Notes under the pieces: generated by a model
Databases searched by the model: none
The model's input: only the letters and a program-made list of their open reading frames with translations
Told to the model about the DNA's origin: nothing
Part shown: in pieces, positions 8,196-16,244 of the stretch
Numbering within the stretch: the first letter of the stretch is position 1
How the letters are laid out: each line of letters opens with the position of its first letter
Assembly: GCF_024464655.1 (NCBI RefSeq)
Contig: NZ_JANHAV010000001.1
Location: 248,001 to 312,000 of the forward strand
DNA length: 64,000 bases
Source of the DNA: Halobellus inordinatus
GTDB lineage: Archaea > Halobacteriota > Halobacteria > Halobacteriales > Haloferacaceae
Reading direction: 5' to 3'
Position numbers and translations under genes: made by a program

Positions 8196-10105
8196 CAGAA
8201 CACCACCCCCGTAGCCTCGGCGACGACGCGCTGAACGAGCGCGAGGAAGACCATCCCGCGGGGCACGAGGCCGAGCGCGACGGCGCCGGCCGCGGCGACG
8301 GTGATCGGTCCGAGCATAAACCACGTGCTCTCGTCGCCGAATCCACGGCGTTCCCAGCCGGAAGCAGGCGGGCCGCCGTGGTGTCCGTGGTGGTCGTCGT
8401 CGCCGGCTCCGGTCAGCGACGCCCCCTCGTCGGGATCAGCGTCGTGGGAGTCGGTTCCGTCGTCTGTCGCCTCGTCGCCGAGGTGGTCGCTGGGGTGTCG
8501 GTCGACGGCATACTCGCCGTCCTCTTCGACGCGGGCGTCGACCTCGATTCGGCCCTCCGACTCGGAGGGCTCGACGTCGGGGTCGACGTCGGGGTCGACC
8601 GGTTCGGCGGTGTTGATGGGGACTTCCTCCGAGCCGGCGGTCTCGGGTTCGGAACCGCTCACGTCGCGCTCGACGTCCTCGCTCCGCTCACCGCTCTCGC
8701 TCCGCTCGCCGCCGTCCGTGCGGACGCGAGCCCCGCCGATCGGGAACTCGACGAGCGGTTTCGAGTCGGCGTCTTCGGGCGTCTGGAAGAACGCCTGGTA
8801 GACGATCGGCCAGAAGTAGCCGACGTTCAGGAGCCCCGAGACGAGGAGAACGCCCGCGAAGACCGCGTTGCCGGCGTCGAGACTTCCGATCAGGAGGTAC
8901 CACTTGCTCACGAAGCCGGCGACGAGCGGGAGGCCTGCCATCCCGACGCTCGCGACGGCGAAGGCGGCCATCGTGACGGGCATCCGCTTACCGATCCCCG
9001 CCATATCGCTGATGTCGTCGGTGTGCGTCTCGACGTGGATCGCACCCGCACAGAAGAACAGGGTGAGCTTCATAAACGCGTGCGCCGGGATGTGCAGCAG
9101 GCCGCCGACGAGCGCCGCCGGCGAGAGCAGTCCCAACCCGAGCACGATGTACGAGAGCTGACTGATCGTCGAGTACGCGAGCCGGCGCTTCAGGTTGTCC
9201 TGTCTGAGCGCGATGATACTCGCGACGACGATGGTGACCGCGGCGACGGCCGCCAGCGGCAGTCCGACGCCGAGATTCCCGGCGGTTTCGGGCCCGAACA
9301 CGTCGAGCACGACGCGCGCGATCCCGAAGACGCCGCTCTTGACGACCGCAACCGCGTGCAGGAGACCGGAGACGGGCGTCGGCGCGACCATCGCGTCCGG
9401 GAGCCACGAGTGAACCGGAATCAGTGCGGCTTTCACGCCGAAACCGCCCGCCAGCAGCGCGAACGCCGCGCGTGCGGCGACCGGGTCGGTGCTCGCCAGA
9501 TCGGCGATGCCGCCGGGTGTGAACGCGACAGTACCGGTCGTCCAGAAGACCAGTACCGTCCCGGCCAGGACCGCGACGCCGCCGCCGAAGGTGTAAGTGA
9601 GGTACTTCCGGCCGGCCTTCCGGGCCGTGTCGCTCTCGTCGTGGGCGACGAGCGGGTACGTCGCGACGGTCAGCAGTTCGTAGAAGACGTACAGCGCGAC
9701 GAGGTTCGACGCGAACGCGACCCCCAGCGCCGCCCCGACGCTCCCCGCGAACGCCGCGAAGTACCGCGTCTGGGAGTGCTCGTCGAGGCCGCGCATATAC
9801 CCGATGCTGTAGAAACTGGTGACGAGCCACAGCGCGCTCGCGAGCAGCGCGAAGATCATCCCGAGCGGGTCCGCGCTGAGCGTGAGGTCGATGCCGGGCA
9901 CGAACGTCCCCAGCCGGGAGACGTGCGTCGTGCCGGCCAGCGTCGCGGGCACGAGGCTCGCGACGAGCCCGAACGTCCCGAGCGCCGTGAGGATGGTAAA
10001 GCCCTCGCGGACGTTCGGTCGGCGGTGCGATGCGACGATCGTGAGAATGCCGATAGCGGGCAGCAGTACCGCCGCCAGCGGCCTGAGAGAGTCGATCTCG
10101 GTCAT
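8195..10105 (-). CDS. mnhD: Mrp-type antiporter, D-family subunit with acidic and His-rich insert
   Basis: 636 residues. The membrane part shows family marks: FYELLTVATYPLVAHDE with the helix Glu, HSWLPDAMVAPTPVSGLLH, and KSGVFGIAR with the channel lysine. Between residues about 455 and 600 lies a soluble, very acidic stretch with short DPDV repeats (VDPDVDPDVEP) and a histidine cluster (DDDHHGHHGG), followed by a last helix. Ordinary MrpD proteins are about 500 residues, so the insert explains the extra length. It may bind divalent metal ions or simply be a halophilic linker. It overlaps the upstream gene by four bases (ATGA). Confidence 0.92.
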   Translation of the reverse strand: MTEIDSLRPLAAVLLPAIGILTIVASHRRPNVREGFTILTALGTFGLVASLVPATLAGTTHVSRLGTFVPGIDLTLSADPLGMIFALLASALWLVTSFYSIGYMRGLDEHSQTRYFAAFAGSVGAALGVAFASNLVALYVFYELLTVATYPLVAHDESDTARKAGRKYLTYTFGGGVAVLAGTVLVFWTTGTVAFTPGGIADLASTDPVAARAAFALLAGGFGVKAALIPVHSWLPDAMVAPTPVSGLLHAVAVVKSGVFGIARVVLDVFGPETAGNLGVGLPLAAVAAVTIVVASIIALRQDNLKRRLAYSTISQLSYIVLGLGLLSPAALVGGLLHIPAHAFMKLTLFFCAGAIHVETHTDDISDMAGIGKRMPVTMAAFAVASVGMAGLPLVAGFVSKWYLLIGSLDAGNAVFAGVLLVSGLLNVGYFWPIVYQAFFQTPEDADSKPLVEFPIGGARVRTDGGERSESGERSEDVERDVSGSEPETAGSEEVPINTAEPVDPDVDPDVEPSESEGRIEVDARVEEDGEYAVDRHPSDHLGDEATDDGTDSHDADPDEGASLTGAGDDDHHGHHGGPPASGWERRGFGDESTWFMLGPITVAAAGAVALGLVPRGMVFLALVQRVVAEATGVVF

Positions 10106-11667
10106 TGGAAGTACACCTCCAGCACGGGCTCGAAGACGGCAATGAGATCAGACGCGAACAGTCCGAGGACGACCGCGCCGACCGCGGCGGCGACGACCAC
10201 GATGCGGGCTTCGATGGTGATGCCCGAAGTCCCAGTCGTCTTCGCGTCGTCAGTGGACTCCGACCCCGACTCGCCGCCGTCGGGCGTCAGCGCGGCGTCG
10301 GTATCGGCCGTCGCGGTGGCGTCGGGGCCACTCACGGTGTCGGCCGTCGCCGCCGGTGCGTCCTGGAAGTACATCCGTTCGACGACGCGGGCGAAGTACG
10401 CGAGCGTCAGGAGCGTGCTCACGACCGCGACGGCGGCGACGCCCCAGCGGCCCCCCTCGACCGCCCCGAGGACGATGTGCCACTTGCCGGCGAAGCCGAC
10501 TGCCGGTGGGACGCCGACGAGCGCGAACGCGAGAATGGCGAAGGCGGCGCTCACGACCGGCGCGCGGTCGGCGACGCCGGCGAGGTCGTCGACGGTTCGG
10601 CCGCCCGCGACGCCCGCGAGCGCGCCGACGCCGACGAAGAGGCCCGCCTTCATTATCGCGTGACCGACCAGGTGGACGAGACCGCCGGTCACAGCCGTCG
10701 CGTTCGCGACCGCGAAGCCGGCGATCACCAGGCCGAACTGCGCGACGGAGGAGTACGCGAGCATCCGCTTGAGGTCCGACTGCAACACGGCGAGCACCGA
10801 GCCGACGACGACGCTGACCGACGCGAGGACCACCAGCGCGTCGAGCGCGAACGGCACTGCCGCGTCGAACGCGGGGGTGAACACCGCGTAGACGAGGCGG
10901 AACAGCGCGTACGCCGCCGCCGTCGAGACGAGCGCGGAGATGTACGCAGTGACGCTGTCGGGCGATTCGGCGTAGGCTCCCGGCTGCCACGTGTGCAGCG
11001 GATAGAGCGCCGACTTCACCGCGAGGCCGACGACGAGGAGCGCAAAGCCGGTCAAGACCAGCGGCGAGTCGTAGCCGACTGCCTGCAGTTGCGTCGACAG
11101 GTCGGCCATATTCAGCGTCCCCGTCGCGATGTAGAGGTAGCCGACGCCGAGCAGATACAGCGAGGCGCCGATGGTCCCGACGAGGAGATACTTCAGGCTC
11201 GCGAGCGCCGCGGCGGGCGAGCGGCCGGTCGCGACCAGCGCGTAGGTCGCCAGCCCGGTGATCTCGATGAAGACGTACAGATTGAACACGTCGCCCGTGA
11301 CGAACACGCCGGAGATGCCCGCGGTGAGCAACAGCAGTTCGCTGTAGAAGCTGTTCGAGTCCGGGCCGGCCCGCCGCGCGTAGAGGACGACGGCGACGGT
11401 CACGACAGACACCAGGACGACGAGCGTCGCCGAGATGCCGTCGGCGACGAGTTCGATGCCGAACGGCGGCGTGTAGCCGCCGACGGCGTAGGTGAACCGC
11501 CCCGTAGAGATCACTTTCGCCGCGACGGTCACAGAGAGTCCGAGGTGGGCGAGCGCGGCGAGCGCGGCCGCGACCCAGCCGGCGCCGTCCCACAGGCGTC
11601 CGAGCGCGATCGGGACGAGCGCGAGCACGATCGGGACCACTACGAGGAGCGCGATGGCGTCAGTCAT
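10102..11667 (-). CDS. mnhD: Mrp-type antiporter, D-family (NuoN-like) subunit
   Basis: 521 residues, close to the usual MrpD length. Family marks are FIEITGLATYALVATGRSP (helix Glu), HTWQPGAYAESPDSVTAYIS (loop after the half-channel lysine) and KRMLAYSSVAQFG. A 60-residue acidic segment (DAPAATADTVSG through ESGSESTDDAKTTG) precedes the last hydrophobic segment. It moves protons across the membrane in exchange for sodium or another monovalent cation, as part of the multi-subunit complex. It overlaps mnhC upstream and the next D subunit downstream by four bases each. Confidence 0.93.
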   Translation of the reverse strand: MTDAIALLVVVPIVLALVPIALGRLWDGAGWVAAALAALAHLGLSVTVAAKVISTGRFTYAVGGYTPPFGIELVADGISATLVVLVSVVTVAVVLYARRAGPDSNSFYSELLLLTAGISGVFVTGDVFNLYVFIEITGLATYALVATGRSPAAALASLKYLLVGTIGASLYLLGVGYLYIATGTLNMADLSTQLQAVGYDSPLVLTGFALLVVGLAVKSALYPLHTWQPGAYAESPDSVTAYISALVSTAAAYALFRLVYAVFTPAFDAAVPFALDALVVLASVSVVVGSVLAVLQSDLKRMLAYSSVAQFGLVIAGFAVANATAVTGGLVHLVGHAIMKAGLFVGVGALAGVAGGRTVDDLAGVADRAPVVSAAFAILAFALVGVPPAVGFAGKWHIVLGAVEGGRWGVAAVAVVSTLLTLAYFARVVERMYFQDAPAATADTVSGPDATATADTDAALTPDGGESGSESTDDAKTTGTSGITIEARIVVVAAAVGAVVLGLFASDLIAVFEPVLEVYFQ

Positions 11668-12023
11668 TCAGTTTGCACCTCCCGGATGGCTTCCTCGTCG
11701 AGCGTCCCGTACGCGTCGTAGATGCGCACGATGAGTGCGAGCGCCACCGCGGTCAGGCTGACGCCGACGACGATGGCGGTGAGGATGAGCACGTGCGGCA
11801 GCGGGCTGGCGTACGTCCCTGCTACGTCCCCGTGGACCACCGGCGGCACAGCGCCGTCGACGTAGCCGCTCGTGACGAAGAACAGGAAGATGCCGACCTG
11901 GAAGATGTTCAGGCCGATGACCTTCTTCACCAGGTTCGGGCTCGCTGTGACGCCGTACAGTCCGATGGCGACGAGCGCGACGAACATAAGGTAGTTGTAG
12001 TGGGTCGCGAGCAGGTCGATCAC
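11664..12023 (-). CDS. mnhC: Mrp-type antiporter subunit C (NuoK-like)
   Basis: 119 residues with three hydrophobic segments in the NuoK pattern: YNYLMFVALVAIGLYGV, LVKKVIGLNIFQVGIFLFFV and VLILTAIVVGVSLTAVALAL. Residues like those in MrpC are present around GLNIFQVGI. The C-terminus is soluble and charged. Four-base overlaps with mnhB upstream and the first D subunit downstream imply translational coupling. Confidence 0.93.
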   Translation of the reverse strand: MIDLLATHYNYLMFVALVAIGLYGVTASPNLVKKVIGLNIFQVGIFLFFVTSGYVDGAVPPVVHGDVAGTYASPLPHVLILTAIVVGVSLTAVALALIVRIYDAYGTLDEEAIREVQTE

Positions 12024-12538
12024 GCTCGCTCACCTCCGGCGGCGTCGCCGTCTCCATTGCCATTGTTACTGCCGTTCCCTCCGCCGTTCCCGACGGACTG
12101 GAAGTCCCCCTGTGAGAGGCTGAAGAAGAGGCTCACGAGGACGCCGGAGACGACTGCTCCGATCCCGAGTTCGACGAGTTCGATGCCGTATTTCACGCCG
12201 TCGGTCCCGAAGCCGTAGGCGGGGTATTCGAGGAACGCACCGCCCGAGAGCAGCGCGCCCAGTCCGATGAGCGCAAACGTGCCGCCGCCGGAGGCGATCG
12301 CGAGCTGTGCGAGCGGCCCTTCCAGCCACGCCCGCGTCGGTTCGATGCCGAAGGCGAACGCAAGTAGCAGGACCGCCGAGGCGACGATGACGCCGCCCTG
12401 GAAGCCGCCGCCTGCGGACTCCGCCCCGTGGAACATCACGAACACCCCGAACGTGAAGACGAACGGGACGACCACGCGGACGGTCGTCATAATGATGGTA
12501 CTCTCGACGTAGGTTCGGTTCGGATCTGATTGGCTCAT
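12020..12538 (-). CDS. mnhB: Mrp-type antiporter subunit B
   Basis: 172 residues. The sequence opens with the MnhB pattern (VESTIIMTTVRVVVPFVFTFGVFVMFHG, split across the first helix) and the well-conserved AGGGFQGGVIVASAVLLLAFAFG stretch. Four hydrophobic segments are visible. The last about 20 residues are Gly/Asn/Asp-rich (GNGGGNGSNNGNGDGD), a low-complexity tail. It overlaps the genes on both sides by four bases. Confidence 0.93.
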   Translation of the reverse strand: MSQSDPNRTYVESTIIMTTVRVVVPFVFTFGVFVMFHGAESAGGGFQGGVIVASAVLLLAFAFGIEPTRAWLEGPLAQLAIASGGGTFALIGLGALLSGGAFLEYPAYGFGTDGVKYGIELVELGIGAVVSGVLVSLFFSLSQGDFQSVGNGGGNGSNNGNGDGDAAGGERA

Positions 12539-13077
12539 ACGTACGCCTCCTGTCGAAGGACGAGAAGCACCGCGAGGCCGGCGGCGATGACCACCGTCGC
12601 CTCGCCGAGGGTGTCGAACCCACGGTAGGCGGCCAACACGGCGGTCACGACGTTCTCGACGCCGGTCTCGGGGTAGGCGTTCTGCAGGTAGTACTCCGTG
12701 ATCCGCGACGTCGCGACCGGCGCCTCGCTGGATCCGACCGCCGGAAGCGACCGGATCGTCGTCAGCAGCGCGCCGACCAGAACCGCGACGATCGCGACGG
12801 ACCGCCAGGCGATCCGCTCGAAGAGTCGCTCACCGCCCGGGCGGACGGTCTTCGCGATCGTCACGAGGAACAGTACCGTGGTGATGCCGGCGCCGACGGC
12901 CGCTTCGGTCAGCGCGACGTCCGGTGCGGCCAGCAGGATCCACGCGACAGCGATGCCGAAGCTGAACGCTGCGAACGCAATGATCGCGTTGAGGACGTCC
13001 CGAAGAAGGATCGCGGCGATCGCAGCCAGCACGGCGAACGTGAGGATGACCGCGAGCGAGGTCGAAACGGGCGTCAC
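12535..13077 (-). CDS. DUF4040-type subunit (MrpA C-terminal / MbhD-MbhE-like)
   Basis: 180 residues. The first about 80 match the small domain found at the C-terminus of bacterial MrpA and as MbhD in membrane hydrogenases: DVLNAIIAFAAFSFGIAVAWILLAAPDVALTEAAVG with the conserved Asp-Val-Ala-Leu-Thr-Glu-Ala segment. The second half (NVVTAVLAAYRGFDTLGEATVVIAAGLAVLLVLR) matches the MbhE-like part, with the YRGFDTLGE motif. So one protein replaces the end of MrpA, which is otherwise missing from this operon. It overlaps mnhG and mnhB by four bases. Confidence 0.9.
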   Translation of the reverse strand: MTPVSTSLAVILTFAVLAAIAAILLRDVLNAIIAFAAFSFGIAVAWILLAAPDVALTEAAVGAGITTVLFLVTIAKTVRPGGERLFERIAWRSVAIVAVLVGALLTTIRSLPAVGSSEAPVATSRITEYYLQNAYPETGVENVVTAVLAAYRGFDTLGEATVVIAAGLAVLLVLRQEAYV

Positions 13078-13385
13078 TCCTCACCCTCCGTTGTCCACGG
13101 GGCGATGCCCTGATCGTAGGCTGCCCGCGTGATCGCGTGGGCGGCCGTCGGGTTGGTCACGAACAAGAACAGCCCGAGCAGGGCCGTCTTCGCGACGGCT
13201 AGGTCCGCGCCGAAGACCAGCGCGACGCCGCTCAGCGTCAGGATGATCCCGAGCGTGTCACTCTTCGAGGTCGCGTGCGCGCGCGTATAGAGATCTGGGA
13301 GGCGGACGATGCCGACCACCGCGACGAACCCGAAGAACGTTCCCGCAGCGACCAGCAGGATGATCAGGATCTCCGTGATGGACAT
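13074..13385 (-). CDS. mnhG: Mrp-type antiporter subunit G
   Basis: 103 residues with three hydrophobic segments. The MnhG signature is clear: VGIVRLPDLYTRAHATSKSDTLG, where the LPD-x-Y-x-R-x-H-A loop lies between helices one and two. It is one of the small subunits needed for antiport or for assembly of the complex. Its start directly follows the mnhF stop, and it overlaps the DUF4040 gene by four bases. Confidence 0.94.
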   Translation of the reverse strand: MSITEILIILLVAAGTFFGFVAVVGIVRLPDLYTRAHATSKSDTLGIILTLSGVALVFGADLAVAKTALLGLFLFVTNPTAAHAITRAAYDQGIAPWTTEGEE

Positions 13386-13670
13386 TCAGATCACCCCGCC
13401 GCGCTCGACGGTGAACTTCGAGATGGCGATGCTCATCAGGAAGTTCAACATCCCGTAGACGAGGGCGATGTCGAGGAATCCCGGCTGATCGAGCGCCGCC
13501 GCCAGCAGCGCGAGCACGACGACCGCGTTCGTTCCGATCCCGTTGACCGCGATGACGCGGTCCTGCATCGTCGGTCCTGCGACGATCCGGTAGACCAACA
13601 CGATGGCGAACAGGACGAACGCGCCTGCCGCGGTCAGCAGTACCGTATCGACGACTCCGGAGACCGCCAT
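13386..13670 (-). CDS. mnhF: Mrp-type antiporter subunit F
   Basis: 94 residues, three hydrophobic segments. MnhF hallmarks are VYRIVAGPTMQDRVIAVNGIGTN (conserved Gly-Pro-Thr-x-x-Asp-Arg-Val), and ALVYGMLNFLMSIAISKF near the end. The ATG shares its first base with the mnhE stop (TAATG), a layout that favours re-initiation. Confidence 0.94.
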   Translation of the reverse strand: MAVSGVVDTVLLTAAGAFVLFAIVLVYRIVAGPTMQDRVIAVNGIGTNAVVVLALLAAALDQPGFLDIALVYGMLNFLMSIAISKFTVERGGVI

Positions 13671-14764
13671 TATTCGGCGTCCTCCGTCGGTTCCGCGATC
13701 GGTTCACCGTCGGGGCCGAGAAGCGAGATGCTCCCGCGCTCCGTCGGGGTCGGGATCCGCGCGCCCGAGCGACCGTAGTAGACGAACCGGACCGCCCGCT
13801 CTAAGCTCCCGGCGGCGAGGTCGTCGCGGGCGTCATCGGTCAGCGTGTGGATGTCGAGGCCGTCGCGGCCGATGTCGACCGTCAGCGTCCCCGGCGTGAG
13901 CGTGATGCTGTTCGCGAGCGTCGTCACCGGAAGGCCGCCCCAGACCGCGGCGCGGAACCGCCGCATCTCGGGGTCGATCGGGAGATCCGGGTGGAGGATG
14001 ATGTACGCGATCGCGATGTTGGCTTTCGTGATCTCCCAGACGAGATACGGCACGAAGAGGCCCATCCGCAGGATACGAAGCGTGGTTCGGCGTGGCGAGG
14101 GCGACGTGACGAACGTGATATTCGAGAACGCGATCGTCGCGAGCAACGCCGTGAGTCCGCCCGTCACCAGATTGAACGTGGTGAGGTGGCCGCCGATCAC
14201 GAGATAGAAGGCGTACGTCGCGCCGAACGTCGCGAGACCCTTCGAGACCGTCGCTCGTGAGACGAGGCGCGTCCGGGTCGTCTGCCGTTCGACCGGGGCT
14301 TCCTCGACGGAGAGGTCAGACCGTGAGAGTTCCACCTCGAAGGGCCGAAGCATCGGCGCGCTCCCGCCGGGCTGGAACTCCGGATCGACGACGACCCGGT
14401 CGAGTCCTGTTCGATGCGCGTATTCGACCAAGATCGCCGCGAAGTCGCCGGGGCTGAAGAGATAGCGATCCGCGCCGACGATGGCCGTCTCGATCTCCAC
14501 CGGCGGTTCGCCCTCTTCGTCGTAGTCGAGATCCTCTTCGGCCCAGACCTGTACCCGTTCGAGGAGGTCGCTGGCCGTCTCCGTGTCGTCGAGCGAACCC
14601 CCGTCGACGGTGCGCCACCGTGCGGGATACACGAAGTGAACCGTGGCTTGCTCGTCGCCCTCTGTGGCACCCGTGCGCGCCTCTCGGAGGGCGTAGGCGA
14701 CCGTGTTCCGGAACGTGGAGGATTCTCCGACTGGAACGAGGATCCGGGAGCTGCCGGCACTCAT
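13670..14764 (-). CDS. mnhE: Mrp-type antiporter subunit E with N-terminal UspA-like domain
   Basis: 364 residues from ATG 14764. Bacterial MrpE has about 160 residues. Here the E domain occupies the C-terminal half, with two hydrophobic segments (YAFYLVIGGHLTTF and ILRMGLFVPYLVWEITKANIA) and the signature ANSITLTPGTLTVDIG. The first about 150 residues resemble a universal-stress-protein fold: SRILVPVGES at the start, an acidic middle, then RVVVDPEFQP. The fusion suggests that antiport is tuned by a soluble sensor. An upstream in-frame start is possible but adds residues outside the fold. A short ORF ends on this start (TGATG). Confidence 0.9.
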   Translation of the reverse strand: MSAGSSRILVPVGESSTFRNTVAYALREARTGATEGDEQATVHFVYPARWRTVDGGSLDDTETASDLLERVQVWAEEDLDYDEEGEPPVEIETAIVGADRYLFSPGDFAAILVEYAHRTGLDRVVVDPEFQPGGSAPMLRPFEVELSRSDLSVEEAPVERQTTRTRLVSRATVSKGLATFGATYAFYLVIGGHLTTFNLVTGGLTALLATIAFSNITFVTSPSPRRTTLRILRMGLFVPYLVWEITKANIAIAYIILHPDLPIDPEMRRFRAAVWGGLPVTTLANSITLTPGTLTVDIGRDGLDIHTLTDDARDDLAAGSLERAVRFVYYGRSGARIPTPTERGSISLLGPDGEPIAEPTEDAE

Positions 14765-14820
14765 CAGCCACCACCCGCCTCGATCGACGCCGGCCGTTTC
14801 CCGTCGGTCACTCGGCTCAT
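14764..14820 (-). CDS. Possible 18-codon leader ORF coupled to mnhE
   Basis: ATG at 14820 opens 18 codons (MSRVTDGKRPASIEAGGG) whose TGA shares a base with the mnhE ATG (TGATG). A TATA-like CGTATTTGAC on the minus strand (about 14847-14856) lies about 30 nt upstream of this ATG, the normal distance for a leaderless haloarchaeal transcript. The mRNA may therefore begin at this small ORF and translate mnhE by coupling. The peptide has no recognisable motif and chance cannot be excluded. Confidence 0.35.
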   Translation of the reverse strand: MSRVTDGKRPASIEAGGG

Positions 14821-14846
14821 ACGTTACTCTACCGTTTACTAAGGGG

Positions 14847-14860
14847 GTCAAATACGTCTT
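14847..14860 (-). promoter_or_regulatory. Probable promoter of the Mrp operon
   Basis: The minus strand reads AAGACGTATTTGAC here, a weak TATA-like element about 30 nt before the leader ORF and about 85 nt before mnhE. It lies in an AT-richer gap between the divergent mnhE and pilin genes. Confidence 0.4.
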
Positions 14861-14959
14861 CCGCTCTGGCGTGACTCCGTTCTCGATCCGACAATTGGTA
14901 TTTAAGATAGATTGCCTAACCGTCCAGAACGACCTGCGTGCTCGACCGCACCACGCGAC

Positions 14960-15002
14960 TAGCAACCGTGCTACTACTAGCCAACTCATTGTCATATACT
15001 TA
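14960..15002 (+). promoter_or_regulatory. Pilin 1 promoter with TAGCA/TGCTA inverted repeat
   Basis: A TATA-like CATATACTTA lies at 14993-15002, about 20-28 nt before the pilin ATG at 15021, so the message should be leaderless or nearly so. Upstream, TAGCA-ACCG-TGCTA (14960-14973) is a perfect short inverted repeat, and TGCTACTA recurs upstream of the second pilin (35077-35084). Confidence 0.5.
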
Positions 15003-15020
15003 GGAATACTATCTCATACT

Positions 15021-15443
15021 ATGAACGTACGTACACTATTCGCGGACGACGTGGCTGTCTCTCCAGTTATCGGCGTCATCCTGATGGTCGCGATCACGGT
15101 GATCCTCGCAGCCGTCATCGGCTCGTTCGTGTTGAACCTCGGTCAGGGCATCCAACAGACGGCTCCGCAGGCCAGTTTCGGGTTCGGCTACGCGAACGAC
15201 TCCGTCGACGTCACCCACGAGAGCGGTGACACGGTTGTCGCCGCCCAATTGAACGTGACGTCCGCAGCAGCGATCGACTACAGCGGACCGACACTCTTTG
15301 CGGGCACGGTCAGCGCGGGTGACACGGCCACGTACAACCTCTCCGGTACCGAGTGGAACGGCGAAACCGTCCGCGTCGTCTGGGAGTCCGAAGACGGATC
15401 GGCGTCCGCGACGTTGAGTCAATCCACTGCTCCCGCGATCTGA
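15021..15443 (+). CDS. Type IV pilin (PF07790-type N-terminal domain), copy 1
   Basis: 140 residues. The N-terminus ([18 protein letters not shown]) is a class III-type prepilin signal with the [18 protein letters not shown] hydrophobic helix that haloarchaeal adhesion pilins share. A PibD-type peptidase would cut just before this helix in the DDVA region, leaving it to form the pilus core. The rest is a small, acidic, beta-rich domain with NVT, NLS-type sequons. The closest match in the window is the second pilin at 35125, with near-identical residues 8-50. No minor pilin, PilB or PilC gene is adjacent. Confidence 0.9.
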   Translation: MNVRTLFADDVAVSPVIGVILMVAITVILAAVIGSFVLNLGQGIQQTAPQASFGFGYANDSVDVTHESGDTVVAAQLNVTSAAAIDYSGPTLFAGTVSAGDTATYNLSGTEWNGETVRVVWESEDGSASATLSQSTAPAI

Positions 15444-15528
15444 CGGGGCGAACGTCTGTTCTCAGCTCGGAGTGGTGCTCGCTGACGCACCCCGTGTGTC
15501 GCTCTGCGCTAGAGCGACCGAACCGCCA

Positions 15529-15540
15529 GTTTTTATTTTC
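15529..15540 (+). promoter_or_regulatory. TATA element of hpt
   Basis: GTTTTTATTTTC lies with its centre about 26 nt upstream of the ATG at 15560, which fits a leaderless transcript and supports that start. Confidence 0.6.
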
Positions 15541-15559
15541 GACCCGGAGTACCCACGAC

Positions 15560-16126
15560 ATGGACCAACTGCGGCAGTCGCTCCTCGAAGCGCCGATTAT
15601 CGAGAAAGGCGAGTACGAGTACTTCGTCCACCCCATCAGCGACGGCGTTCCGATGCTCCGTCCGGAACTGCTCCGCGAGATCGTCATCAAGATCATCCGG
15701 AAGGCCGAGATCGACGATGTCGACAAGATCGTCACGCCGGCCGCGATGGGGATTCACATCTCCACTGCGGTGTCGCTGATGACGGACATCCCGCTCGTCG
15801 TCATCCGCAAGCGACAGTACGGTCTCGACGGCGAGGAACCGCTGAGCCAGCAGACCGGCTACTCCGAGAACGAGATGTACATCAACGACGTCGATCCGGG
15901 CGACCGCGTTCTGGTCCTCGACGACGTGCTCTCGACCGGCGGGACGATGCGCGCGGTGCTCGACGCGCTCGAACACATCGGTGCGGACGTCGTCGACACC
16001 GTCGCCGTGATCAAGAAGGCCGGGCCGAACGAACTCGACGACAGCGGTCACCACGTCAAGACGCTGATCAACGTGCGCGTCGAGGACGGCGAGGTCGTCA
16101 TCGTCGACGAGCACGGCGACGACTGA
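15560..16126 (+). CDS. hpt: Purine (hypoxanthine/guanine-type) phosphoribosyltransferase
   Basis: 188 residues. The PRPP-binding loop is [18 protein letters not shown] (117-134). Upstream are [18 protein letters not shown], the family's PRPP/pyrophosphate loop, and [13 protein letters not shown], where PRTases carry a base-stacking and dimer region. This matches the archaeal Hpt family, which salvages hypoxanthine and guanine to IMP and GMP; adenine specificity cannot be excluded by eye. It stands alone with its own promoter, about 120 nt before the ABC importer. Confidence 0.88.
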   Translation: MDQLRQSLLEAPIIEKGEYEYFVHPISDGVPMLRPELLREIVIKIIRKAEIDDVDKIVTPAAMGIHISTAVSLMTDIPLVVIRKRQYGLDGEEPLSQQTGYSENEMYINDVDPGDRVLVLDDVLSTGGTMRAVLDALEHIGADVVDTVAVIKKAGPNELDDSGHHVKTLINVRVEDGEVVIVDEHGDD

Positions 16127-16244
16127 CCTCCCCGTCGAACCGGGACGACCCCGATCCGCACAAACGGGTAATACGAGCGACAGAACGAACGTTTTCGCCC
16201 GATCTATCGATGGGTATTTGACCGGATGGGCGCACGTAGCTTCT

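Noticed and set aside
6366-8234. Long plus-strand open frame opposite the Mrp genes
   Set aside because: It is antisense to a clear mnhD gene and consists of Arg/Asp/Glu repeats typical of shadow frames in GC-rich DNA.
8093-11721. Two further long plus-strand frames opposite mnhD genes
   Set aside because: Same reason: composition is arginine-rich with no domain, and the minus-strand genes are unmistakable.
13670-14995. Longer start for mnhE
   Set aside because: It would read through the promoter and leader ORF; the UspA-like fold begins right after ATG 14764.
15021-15443. Possible archaellin instead of pilin
   Set aside because: The [18 protein letters not shown] helix is of the PF07790 pilin type, and no fla/arl genes are adjacent.
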